Source of the DNA: Anagrus nilaparvatae
Taxonomy: Eukaryota > Arthropoda > Insecta > Hymenoptera > Mymaridae
NCBI GenBank assembly: GCA_022575985.1
Contig: JAKSXM010000036.1
Coordinates: 124,001 to 188,000, forward strand
Direction: 5' to 3'
Length of the DNA stretch: 64,000 bases
Shown here: positions 48,090 to 59,730 of the stretch, piece by piece
How positions within the stretch are numbered: position 1 is the first letter of the stretch
Layout: each line of letters begins with the position of its first letter
Made by a program: the position numbers and the translations under genes
The notes under the pieces: model-generated
The model's database searches: none
What the model saw: only the letters and a program-made list of their open reading frames with translations
Told to the model about the DNA's origin: nothing

Positions 48090-49860
48090 TGCAAAGGAAA
48101 AGTGGAAAACAACACCCGGCTTTGGATGTCCCGAGAGAGCAAGTACCGCTATTTAGCGAGGAAGATACTTCAGGCAATTAAGTCAATGAAAAATGGGAAA
48201 GCGCCAGGACCAGACGGAGTACCCGCGGAAGCCCTTAAGGCGGCTGCAAAGGTAATCCCTGGTCTCCGCCTTGGCATGTTTAATGCGTATCTCGTGGCAG
48301 GCGCGGCGTCTTACCAAAGGGACTAGAAAGTAGCTCGCCTGGCTCTGATAAGCAAGGGAATGGGTGAACCAGGATCTCCATCATCTTACAGACAATTGTG
48401 TATGTTAAATACCATTGGCAAGGAGATGGAAAGCATGGTTAGAGGAAGATTGCGGCAGGCAATTAGGAAAGCAGGTGACCTTAGCGACGACCAACACGGT
48501 TTTCGCGAGGGGCGTTCCACGATTGGTGCTATCGAGCAGATCGTGAAGGTGGTTATGAGGGCCAGACGAGTGCGGACGGATATTAAACCGGGCGTCCTGC
48601 TTATCACGTTGGATATGAAAAATGCATTCAACTTCCAGATTATAATAATATTCCAGATTATCTGAGAAATATACTCAGAGATTACCTTCAGGACCGATAC
48701 CTGCGCTGGGACACGCTCGATGGCTCTTGAGGTAAAGTATTAAGCGCAGGCATAGCGCATTGTTTAGTTCTGGGCCCTGATCTGTGGAATGCCTTTTACG
48801 ATGGCTTGCTGAAGATTGAGCTTCCAAATGGATGCTCCATGATCGGATACGCGGATGATGTCGCTCTAACCATAACAGATCGAGAGACAGGGGACCAGCA
48901 GAATACCCACGATGAGCCCATGCGCCTTATCAATAGCTGGATGTTGGATCACGGAGTCAGACTGGCAGTCCCGAAAACAGAGATTGTCCTTTTGACCCGG
49001 AGAAGGGTTGATACCATATTCGGCATCAGCTTTGACGACGGAGGTAATCCCTTTATGATCCAGATCAAACCATCAGTCAAATATTTGTGGTGGATAACAA
49101 GTTGAGCTATAATAGATAATTCCAGCCGGCCTGTGAAAAGGCTGGCCGGGTGAGAAAGTCCCTCTAGTGGCTGATGACGAACATTGGCGGTTCCAGATGA
49201 GAGAAGAGGAGGCTGTTGATGACAACAGTCAACTCCATCTTCCTCTACGGTGCAGAGGTGTGGGCGGACAATGTATGCATAAAAAAGTACTGCAAGAAAC
49301 TAAAGGCAGTACAGAGACAGGGGGCACTTGGAATCGCTTGCTCGTACAAGACTGTATCAGAGCCAGCGATCCAGGTAGCGGCTTGGGTAATTCCCGTCGA
49401 TCTGCTTGCTTTGGAAAGTCAGGCTATCTATAACCATGAGGAAGAAGAGCGCGACATTGCTTTCGTTCGCGCTTGCTGCCACACAATGGAATGTTGGCAG
49501 TATAGGTGGAATGAGGACCCGAGGGGACGTTGGACGCACCACCTTATCATTGACTTGGAAAACTGGCTGAACCGTGATCATGGTGAGGTAGACTTCTACC
49601 TCACACAGTTCCTAACTGATCACGGTTATCTCCACATTCTGCTTTTCAAGTGGCGTAAGGTTGCATTTCCGGAATGCTTGCATTGACTGGGCGAGCCGGG
49701 TACACACCTTTTTTGGGTTTCCTCACTTCGCTGAGTGGCGACCGCCCTTCGACAAATGGAGGTCGGAAGGAGTCGTCCGGGAAATGCTGTGGGGTACTGT
49801 GAACTGGTACAGTGTGATAGAGTACGTACGGGCGACACTGATTAAAAAAAAAGGAGGAAG
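48090..49860 (+). pseudogene. R1-like non-LTR retrotransposon relic, 3' two thirds
   Basis: Markedly GC-richer than its surroundings. In order: MKNGKAPGPDGVPAEALKAA (48190), PSSYRQLCMLNTIGKEME (48375), LSDDQHGFREGRSTIGAIEQI (48480), LLITLDMKNAFN (48600), GYADDV catalytic box (about 48848), YLWWI (49080), then FLYGAEVWAD and RQGALGIACSYKTVSEPA. The C-terminal part ends HTFFGFPHFAEWR near 49700. At least three stops or frame changes (48324, after 48640, 49105) show it is dead. The 5' endonuclease part is missing. Confidence 0.9.
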
Positions 49861-51036
49861 GTTTCTTTTCGTAAGAAGTAAATTTTTATTTCTTAAGTAA
49901 ATTTATTTTTAAGTAAATTAAGTAAATTTATTTATTTTTATTTCTTAAGTAAAAGTTTTTTGAGTGGGTACCTGATGTAAAAAACGGGCCAAATTAAAAG
50001 AATTATCAAAAAAATACAATATTTATTCAAATCTAAAGAGCTTAAATCTTTGAAATCGACTAAATTATAAGAAATTTAATTTTTAACTTCGATTTTATTC
50101 AATTTCTGAGCATTTCAGCGAGTATTTTTGTATTTTTTTCACGGTAAAAGATGGGTTTCAGTTAAATAAACAACATATAAAAAATTTTTACTGATGATAT
50201 CCCTCAATCGCGAGTAATTAAAGATCAATATTTAGTATTTATTGTTGTCCCTTTTTATAAAATGAGGATTTAACCTAAAAAGCAGTTCTACCAATTTATT
50301 AAAACCTCTTTCATAATCCGAATAAATGATATCACCGAATCCATTGTCATAGCAAATAAAGAAGTCCTTGAGTCAAAATCTAACCCGTGGATGAATATAA
50401 ATAATTTCGTGTTAATTAAACATCACGGTTAAAATTGAATGCATACTTAATGAATAAATTTAAATCGTGAGGAAACTCTTTTTAACTTAAAATATTAAAA
50501 ATAGAATATCTATGAACAATTTCAAGTAAATTTACTTTAGCATGTTTTTTTCATTAGGAAATTATTTGTTTTAAATTTATATTTCAGAGGTATTTAATTA
50601 TCTCTTAAATTTCTTGTCTTTTTTTAATATAAGGGATTCCGCAAAAAATATCCCCAAGTTCAACTGAAAAAAATTAGTTTCAAAACGTTGTAGCGAAATA
50701 AAAATAAAGTACAATTCAGATAATAAATTAAATGATAAAATTATTGTTGAATTTTTTCGCTATTAAATTTAACTGGATCAGCCAATATAGGTGTATTTTA
50801 TTTATATGGTTTTATCGAAAAATTTTAAATGATGTAATAGTCTAAGTTTATTTAAATTATTGTATTGGTGACATTCTATATCAATAACTATCATATTTTG
50901 TGTTTCTATTATTTAGTATACTTTCAAAAATATTAATTTTCGACTTTTAATTTATAAAAATTAAAAAAAAATTTATTCTTATTATTATTTATTTCTACTT
51001 TTTTTTTTAGATATCTTTTTTCTAACTTACTAAAAT
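49861..51036. other. AT-rich interval upstream of the F-box/FIST gene
   Basis: Promoter and 5' UTR of the gene starting at 51037 would lie here, but no specific element can be picked out of the AT-rich background. No open frame is supported. Confidence 0.4.
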
Positions 51037-54000
51037 ATGGATGGAAAAATTAAATTTAAATTAATAACTGTATTTATTTTTCAAATGTAAGTATTAAAAA
51101 TTTTTATTTTGTAATAAATATCGGAAATTCAGTCACAAATTGTAAGTTTTTGCAACAACGCACACAGCCTTTATAATTTTTTTTTTTTTTTATGTTCCTC
51201 ATAAAGGAACCATTGTGATGCGTCAAATTTTGATTTTTGATTTTTTGGCATATAAGCAAGTGTTGAGACCTCAGGAAGCTAAAAACCTGGTTTTAAAAAA
51301 AAGTCTGTACTTATGTATGTTTGTATGTGTGTGTGGGTGGGTGTGTGTGTGTGTGTGTGGATGTAACCGGTGATATTTCACAAACATTATAAAATTAAAA
51401 TCTAATTTTTTTAAAAATTTTTCACCAAAAAGAGGTACTTTTTTTTTTTAAATTTGGATGTAATACCTAATTTATTTCCATATAAGTAATAAAATCTGAA
51501 AATATGTTAACTCTCGATATTTCACAACTATTATCGATTTAAGAGAGAAATGCATGTATGATTGCATGGTTATAATTGATGATATCAGTGGCATATTGAT
51601 GTATTAAGCTCATTGTTTGAGGAACCTTAGTGCCAGCTATTCGGCAGCATATTTTATGTAGCTTTTTGCCCTCATTATGATGAAAAATCATTTAACATCT
51701 TACTTTGATTGTAAGACTTTCAATTTTACCTATATATGGCTATTTACGGGCTTACAAATTAGGTGCTTTGGTACCCGACGAATTGTCCTGAGATCTCTAA
51801 ATTGGGGAGATCTCTGGAGATCTCTAAACTTGTTTTTAATTATTTCAAATGATTGAAGCTTATTATGCTAAAAATGCTTATAAATAGCTCCAACAAGCCT
51901 ACATTATTCATAATACATGTAAAAAAAAATTCAAGCTGTATTTATACATAGCTAAACCATCAAAATTTGCCTTTTAATCAAATGAAAATCTGTAAAAATA
52001 TTATTTTTTTCTATAATTATTACGAAAATTGAAGCTAAACTTAGGTTTCTGACAAAAGATTTTTAAAAAGTGAATTACTATTAATATGATTAATAAAACT
52101 TGTATATTTTAAAGCTAAAAAACAACCTATGTCATTAAAATCATAAATTGCTTATCGCTAAATTGAAGAAATTTCAAAGATTTAAATCATTTTAACTGTT
52201 TGGAGATATTATTCACTTAAGTATATTATTCAGAATTGAAGAATCCTTTTTCATTTAATAGACAAATAATTTATCCTAATTGTATACCTTCAGTTTTCTT
52301 GAAAGAACCTACTGAATCTCGAGCCAAGTGCCCCAACTTTACATGAGAAGGGGATTCTTAGACGAATATTTTAAATTTTGCTGTAACTTTACTTTTCCAC
52401 AAAATAACTTCCTGAGTCTTATTTTTCTGATCACAAACGAATTAATGAAATATTGCGAGTAAAAATTTAAAGCGTTTAATATCACATATAAACAAAATTT
52501 GTTATTTTTATTACTGCTAACTTTTATCATAACTGTCTTTCTAACTTAAGTTACTATAAAATAAAAAATGAACAAAGTAGCGTGTTATTTTGTCGAAATT
52601 TCCGAAAACCGGCCTCTTTACAATATCAAAAATGATCTATCAAGGATAGTAAAAAAATTAAAATACAATTTTTTTATTTATTTATTTATTTATTTATTTG
52701 ACCAGTAGATTTACATTATAATTATAAACTTACAAAGTAATGACAAAGTAATTCATAAGTATAAGTAATATGCTGAAGTGAATACAAATCACCTATGCGC
52801 ATGTTCTGGCTTATAATATAAAATATAAAAATTCTTAAAATTAAATAGTACAATAGAGAGAAAAAAAAATAAAATAAAATAGATTATTAATTTAATATAA
52901 TATTAATTTTTGGATCCCTTAAGGGGATAAACGTTTATAGTAGTTAATATATAACATTTAGTATAAAATTTTTATTATTTCTTTTTTTTTTTTTTTTTTT
53001 AACATAATATAAAACTAAAAATTGTGTTAATTTACTAAGAGATGTTGTTTGATTTTTTTTTTAATAGTCTCTTTTTTCCCATCTAGGGTTTTTAGACTAT
53101 TTGGTAACTTATTGAAATTTTGTAAGGCAACTATTCTATTACTTTTAAAATTAACAGTTTTAATGATTTTAGGCAGACTTAGACTTTTATATCTCGTATT
53201 TTTTTCAGACTTTATAAAGAGATTTTTTAATTCATCATAGTGAAAAGTGAGAGATTGTAGTATATATAATTGATTAATAGTTAAAAAGTTTATTTCCGGA
53301 AATTGAATTAATTTTATGAGGCGGTTATGCAAATTTATTAAGGGGCTTAAAACATTCTTATAAGCACCACCCCATGCAATTATTCCATAGAAAGCAACGT
53401 TTTCAAATAATGCAAAGTAAATCATACTGAGAACTTTTTTTTGCATATATAAAGACATTTTCCTCAGTACAAAGAGTAAGTATCTGGTGCGTTTAACTGT
53501 TAATAAAATCTGGATGTCCCATCTTAAGTAACAGTCAAAATAAACGCCCAAATACTTACAATTAGTAACTCTGTTTAAACTATAATGCCCAATTTTTATA
53601 TCTATTTCTATAGGCAAGCTATTTTTGTATGAACCGTATGTTATAAATACTGACTTATCCAGATTTAAAGATAGTTTGTTGGCATTTAACCAATCGTAAA
53701 CAATCGCAAGATAGTTAATCATTTTAATTTCAGTCAATTTCCATGTTTTATCACTACAGATTACAGCCGTATCATCAGCATAAGATATTATCATTTCTTC
53801 AGGAATAATATTAAAAATATCGTTAATATATATGATTATTTTTTACCAAATGTTTAAATTACTGCTAAAATTAGAATTTTTCGCATATACCCAGAAAAGT
53901 AAAGAATGACCCAAATCTCACGTAAATTACCATCAGAGGCGAAGCTTTTTTTATGACCCAGGGTCATATACGATATTTCTGTGTCCGTTAATGGAAAAAA

Positions 54001-57000
54001 TTTTTAAAAGCTTTAAATTTTTTAAAATGTTTACTTGCAATATTTCTTAAAATCGTTTGTGAGATTTCGCGATTAAAGGTTAGAATCCCAATTGAAATAT
54101 TTTATAAAATATCAAAAATCACTATCTTTAAAGAGTTATAACTTGAAACTTGAAAATAGTTAAGATATGTAGTTCTGTTATATGAAATCCATTTTAATCG
54201 AAAATGGTCCAGTTAGCACAATGAGAAGTTTTAGGTTATTTTTTGCGGTTATTAAACATTTTTATTAATTACTTACGTTTTGCGGGTCGTTGAACGCAAG
54301 TATGATATCAGTTTTTACCTAAGATGACCAAGTTGCCCATAATAAGCAACATTAGGTTATCTTTTGCGTTTTCGCATTTTTATATTATCGCATTTTTATC
54401 TTTCGCATTTTTTTTTTATTTTTGTGATCAGACAAATAAGACTCAGGAAGTTATTTGGTGGAAAAGTAAAGTTACAGCAAAATTTAAAATATTCGTCTAA
54501 GAATCCTCTTCTCATGTAAAGTTGGGGCACTTGGCTCGAGATTCATTAGGTTCTTTCAAGAAAACTGAAGGTATACAATTAGGATAAATTATTTGTCTAT
54601 TAAATGAAAAAGGATTCTTCAATTCTGAATAATATACTTAAGTGAATAATATCTCCAAACAGTTAAAATGATTCAAATCTTTGAAATTTCTTCAATTTAG
54701 CGATAAGCAATTTATGATTTTAATGACATAGGTTGTTTTTTAGCTTTAAAATATACAAGTTTTATTAATCATATTAATAGTAATTCACTTTTTAAAAATC
54801 TTTTGTCAGAAACCTAAGTTTAGCTTCAATTTTCGTAATAATTATAGAAAAAAATAATATTTTTACAGATTTTCATTTGATTAAAAGGCAAATTTTGATG
54901 GTTTAGCTATGTATAAATACAGCTTGAATTTTTTTTTACATGTATTATGAATAATGTAGGCTTGTTGGAGCTATTTATAAGCATTTTTAGCATAATAAGC
55001 TTCAATCATTTGAAATAATTAAAAACAAGTTTAGAGATCTCAGGACATTCGTCGGGTATTCTTTACAGAATTACATTAGTATGTATTTCGTAATTTACCA
55101 CAAAAAACTTATAAACGATTTGTACAAGCACAATCTAAATGCATGAAAAATGTTAACTGCAGCTGATGGCTAGGTATAATGCATAAATGTTATGCAACAT
55201 TAATATAAAATTTGCTATTTTTATAATTTATAATTATCACCCTTACTAGATGTTAAGATTCTAAACCCAAATTATTCTAATTCTTTAAACATAGATTATT
55301 TTGAGTCCTTAAATCGAAATTATTCTAAAAGGGTAGTTCACTACCTTTGAAACACTAAATTACACAAAAAGGTTATGGATGAGTTTCTTATATTAAAAAA
55401 AATTTTTTCATTTTTTTAGTTTTCATTTAGAAATTTTCCATGTAATGCTAAAACCTAACAATTTATCTAAAATACATTTCACTAGTCCCATTTTTTTGTG
55501 TAAGTGCCACCTTTTAAGCCTCGTAAACCACAATTTTATATCACTAATTCTCTCATTTGCGAGATTTTAGCGTTAGATTGAAATTTTTCAAACAACATTG
55601 AGCCTTGCGTTGATAGGACGAGAAGGCCCATTGGCATGTTCTTTAAACATATTCAACTCTTCCATAACCATTTGGTGTAATTTGGTATGCCCAAAGTTAG
55701 TAAACTCAACTTGTAAGTCTCATTTAAACCCCCGAATTCAGATTCTTAGGGTAAAATAATAATTTCTCCTCTCCCTATAAACGTGTTCCATGTTAATAAT
55801 TAATTTATTTTTTCATATCATAGATTATCAGTATCTACTGGTCAAAATTTTACGAAGTACGAACTTGATGGAGAAAATATTGAAAATAATGATTTGGAAA
55901 ACGAATTACCCTACAGAGCACTGTATGATTCAATGGATGTAATTTTAAAAAATGTTGGTATGAAAGATTTAATTTGCACTGCAAGAGTTTGTGTGTAAGT
56001 TTTATTATTTATTTTATTATAACATTAAAAAAATAAAAACAAATTTATAATTTTATTTCTATAAGACATTGGAATTCTGAAGCTAAAAGAGAATTTTTGA
56101 AAAGACCAATTCAAGTATTACCTGTTAAAGTACCAAACGAGAATGATAGAAATACTAATAAGATAATTGATATTAATTTTAATGAAACATATATGAATTT
56201 ATTAAAAGACAAACCATTTTATTCATTCATTTTTATTGACTCAGCTCTGCCTCAAATTTTAAGAAACGATAATTATTGTACTACTTAAAATTAATCAATT
56301 TTACTTAATTATTGAATACAATACTAAAAAATTTAACCTTTTTTAGTCCTTAATATTTTTCAATCCAGTCAGTTCACGTATAACCTAATTGAAGTTGACA
56401 ATATAATCTTTAATGAAACAATAATTCACGGTGCAAATAAGGAAGTTTTACAATTACTTATCCAACAGAATAGTGCTGTAAATTTAAAAGTTCACAAGTT
56501 TTTTAATGAAACGGCAATTGTAGATTACACAAAGTTTTTAAACCAAGGGGATTTAATTGGATTAGTACGTAGTACAAGCTTTATAGATGAAATAGTTGAA
56601 TCCTTAATCACAAAGGATGATGCACCTAATACTTTAATATTTTTTACAAATTTTGATACTAAAGTAAAATGGTCGAATCGTGTTGATTTTTCTCATGGGA
56701 TTGTTCAAAAATTTAAACAGTAGTATAATTTTTTACGAAAATTAATAAATAAATAAAGTGAACAAATAAGAAACAAACTTTGGTAATTTTTAGATACAAT
56801 CGAGGATACAATTTAACTGAGAAAATTACATTTTGGGGTGGAAATGTGAATTTAAAAGGCAGCTCCGAAGATAACAATCAATTTAATATACTTGATAATC
56901 AATTTCTCATTGCACGATTGTCAGGTCCTAATCTTCGTAGCTGGTCTATTGCAATCCCTAATGCATTAAAGTTCTCAGAAGCAGAAATAGTATTAGAAAA

Positions 57001-57316
57001 TTTTAAAATGTCTTTAAAACTCAAATCCAAGGTATTTGCATTTGCCTTGATACCAAGTTTTTTTCAGTCTTATGAAAGACATTTATCTTATACGGAAGTA
57101 TTTAGAAAGATGTTTCCAACAATTGAATTAGTAAGTTTTTATGTGAAACCACATTCACCTACTTATTCAATAAACATCAATAACCCAAGTGAGTATAATA
57201 TGCAACTAAAATGATAAAGTGGTAAAATTTATCAATTACTAACTTTCAATATTTCAGGTTTTAAATATTTTTCGCAAGGAGGGCATGTATCATATTTGAT
57301 TATAACCCATGATTAA
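51037..57316 (+). CDS. F-box + FIST-domain protein (FBXO22-like) with predicted signal peptide, six exons
   Basis: Proposed exons are 51037-51086, 55824-55994, 56066-56277, 56347-56719, 56794-57188 and 57258-57316. All introns are GT-AG, phases agree throughout, and the product is 419 aa. Residues about 45-85 form an F-box-like segment (LPYRALYDSMDVI...DLICTARVCVHWN). The C-terminal half resembles the FIST domain of FBXO22: WGGNVNLKG, then FRKMFPTIELVSFYV, ending SYLIITHD. FBXO22 (about 400 aa) is an SCF ubiquitin-ligase substrate adaptor. The odd point is exon 1, which encodes MDGKIKFKLITVFIFQ and reads on into LSVSTG, a good signal peptide; five N-x-S/T sequons follow. Exons 2-6 are well supported. 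Exon 1 is inferred from its GTAAGT donor and matching phase across a 4.7-kb intron full of transposons. The exon 3 donor (GTACTA) is weak. If exon 1 is wrong, the protein is an ordinary cytosolic FBXO22 relative. Confidence 0.75.
51178..51505. repeat. Copy of the 58370-59110 repeat family with GT microsatellite
   Basis: CTCATAAAGGAACCATTGTG, GACCTCAGGAAGCTAAAAA, a (TGTG)n tract at about 51319-51362, GGTGATATTTCACAAACATT and TTTGGATGTAATACCTAATT occur in the same order as from 58380. It lies in intron 1 of the F-box/FIST gene. Confidence 0.7.
52672..53830 (-). pseudogene. 5'-truncated LINE with (AAAT)n tail
   Basis: The minus-strand frame 53794-53027 (255 aa, no stop) starts ISYADDTAVICSDKT with the YADD catalytic box intact. 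It continues YDWLNANKLSLNLDKS, CKYLGVYFDCYLRWD and a C-terminal region ending KIKQHLLVN. The 3' UTR includes a poly-A stretch at about 53000-52980 and ends in tandem TTTA/AAAT units at 52674-52701. The 5' border is about 53830. The intact frame suggests a recent truncated insertion. Confidence 0.85.
53883..53945. repeat. GGCTTCGCC-family fragment (reversed)
   Basis: It contains GAATGACCCAAATCTCACG, then AAATTACCATCAGAGGCGAAGC, the reverse of the 46192-46305 order. Confidence 0.5.
55057..55797 (+). repeat. CATGGAACATG-family copy, right part, with dispersed repeat inside
   Basis: The first bases continue the copy interrupted at 51773. Markers are AACTTATAAACGATTTGTAC, CTAAATGCATGAAAAATG and 'ttaaatcgaaattattcta', then the end ATAAACGTGTTCCATGTTAA at about 55797. 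Nested inside, about 55330-55690, is copy C of the CACCTTTT-AACC repeat. The exon starting 55824 follows directly. Confidence 0.7.
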
Positions 57317-57345
57317 TTAATTATATTTTTTCTTGTATTTTATTG

Positions 57346-57351
57346 AATAAA
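57346..57351 (+). terminator. Polyadenylation signal of the F-box/FIST gene
   Basis: AATAAA lies 30 bases after the TAA stop, followed by an A/T-rich stretch and TTGTTTTCTCC at 57366. It suits a short 3' UTR for the gene ending at 57316. Confidence 0.5.
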
Positions 57352-58369
57352 GTAATTTGAAAGATTGTTTTCTCCAATTTTTTGACTTTCTTTTTTATAA
57401 ATAGTATATTCTTATGTTTATTATTGCCAAAAGAATGTTATAGACAAAGTATTAGCGTAAACCCACAATTCAATTAAAATATTTTTTGTCAATTATTTAA
57501 ATATATTAACGTAAATATCTCAGAAGCATTAAAAATTTTTAAGACTAAATTTTACAGAAATATTAAACTTATTGGGCAAGATTAAATAAAACTCTTCTTT
57601 CATTTATTTACTTAGGTAAACGTTTCATTGACATGCGCCCAACCTCGTCAGACTAAAAATTTATTGAACATTAAAAATTTTGATTTTTTATTATTTTAGT
57701 AAAAAAAAAAAATTTTTATTAAAAAAAAAAACCGAAGATTTTTACCTTTTACTTTATTTGTAAAGTTAATTAAATAAAATAATAAATAAATTATTTTATG
57801 GTATCACGAAAAAGCAATAAAAATATAAATTTAATTTTAAAACGCGAAGTAAAAATAACATTTTAAATCGTTAATGTTTTAAAACTTTAATAATTTCAAA
57901 ACTAAAATAATTTTTTTATTTTAAAAATTTGGATTAACATTGAAATGAATAATTCAAGGAGATGTATTAATAATTATAATAAAATGAAATATATTATTGA
58001 ATGACTACTAATGCAATTCGATATGTCAACATACATCCAAATATCGAGTTAGGATGATTAAATTTAATATGATTCATTTAAGAATTATACCCAGTAGAGG
58101 TCATTAAATAAAGAAAACAGTATATACACACCAAACCTAAAAGATTTTTTTGTTATCCAGAGAAGAATTAACGTTATTATTTGGAATTATTTTGAGGTTA
58201 ATTCTTTTTAAAAAAATTATATTTGTTTTAATTCTGTTCAAAAAGAATTCATTCTTTTCTGGGTAAGAAAACTAAGATGTTTTTTTAAAAAACGAAAATT
58301 TTATAAAATTTATATCCTCCTCAAGGTTTTAAAAGGATATTATAATAAACAGATGTAAAAAAGATTTTG
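57352..58369. other. AT-rich interval, no gene recognised
   Basis: It lies between the polyadenylation signal of the F-box/FIST gene and the next repeat. No supported open frame was seen. Confidence 0.4.
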
Positions 58370-59110
58370 GTTCGTCAATGAGGAATCATCGTGATGGGTC
58401 AAATTTTGGTTTTTGATTTTTTGGAATATAAGCACCTTTTGGGACCTCAGGAAGCTAAAAAACCGGTTTTTAAAAAAATTCTGTATGTGTATGTATGTAA
58501 TTGGTGATATTTCACAAACATTTCAAAAATTTTTTTACCAAAAAATTTCAAGGTACTGTTTATTTAATTTGGATGTAATACCTCATTTATTTCCATGAAA
58601 GTGCTTATATTCGAAAGTATGATTTTTACTCGATATCTCGAATCTGATAATCAATTTTTTGAAAATTTTTTTCCCAAAATTTTTGTCACAAAAAAATACA
58701 AAAAACATCAAATATTTTTTTCTTTTTGGACGTAGTACCTAATTTATTTCTATGATAGTATTAGTTTTAGAAACTAATACTATCATAAGTAATTTTTTGG
58801 ATCTGATACCAAATTTTTTCAATATTATTTTCTCAAAATTAAAAAGACAAAAAAATTAAAAAAACTGCAATAAATATATATTTTTTTAGTGCAATACCTC
58901 ATATAGTTCCATTAAAGTACTAATATCTGAAAATATTATAACCGGTGATATTTTACAACAATTATGGAATTAAGACCTAATTTTTTTTCAAAAATTTTTT
59001 CATCAAAAAATCTCAAACTACTTTTTTTTTTTTAATTTGGATGTAATACCTCATTTATTTTCATGATAGTACTTATTTTGAAAATATGATTTTTACTCAA
59101 TATCTCGAAT
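58370..59110. repeat. Dispersed repeat with ~150-bp degenerate direct subunits
   Basis: Units run 'ggatgtaatacctcatttatttccatga', 'tttttactcgatatctcgaatc', 'tttttgaaaattttttt' and recur about four times with drift. It starts AGGAATCATCGTGATGGGTC, shared with 51190. The short frame 58413-58598 is not a gene. Confidence 0.7.
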
Positions 59111-59730
59111 CTTTTTTTTTTGGTGTTTTTTTTTAGTAGTGGGCGTTTTTTAGATTTCCTTTCTCTCATAATAGTCTATCGCGGGATTTCATCAAAGTAC
59201 GTTCTCACTTTGATCCATAATTTATTATTTTAAAAAAATTTTTAGTTTTTGATTTATACAAAAATTATTATGCATGGGTATCTACGAAAAGGCTAAATAG
59301 TGAACGTACTGACGAGCCTCCCACTATTAAGCCAGAGGAGAAATATCTAAAAAATTGTAAGTTCAATATAACGAATAAATTATTCAGATTTAACAACTTT
59401 GTAAGTTTTTAAATATACTTATTATTATTAGTCAGGGGTATAGTGTTTTTCACCTCTAACTGCCTCTGAAAGTGGATGGATTTTGATGAAACCTTTTGCA
59501 TTCGCTTCAGAAAATTCATACAAACAAAGCGTCGGAAAGGAAAATTGTCGGAAATGTCAAGGGGTGATTTTTCCACCCATTTTTCACCCCTTTCCCCCCC
59601 AATTTTGAAATATAGTAAAAAATGTTTTTATCGACTTTTATATGATGCTATATGGTTAAATAGGTCACTAAGTTAGAATTTTGGGTCAAAAATGACATTT
59701 AACAGGTTCCAAGGGGTGAAATTGGCCATT

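Larger units (their letters stand above)
51774..55056. mobile_element. 3.3-kb element with ~650-bp terminal inverted repeats, TA target
   Basis: Arms are 51774-52436 and 54422-55056, near-identical, starting CCCGACGAATTGTCCTGAG / CCCGACGAATGTCCTGAG. Each outer end is flanked by TA. The target is a CATGGAACATG-family copy whose uninterrupted relative is at 47205. The interior holds a LINE fragment and a GGCTTCGCC-family piece but no transposase, so the element is non-autonomous. It sits in intron 1 of the F-box/FIST gene. Confidence 0.85.
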
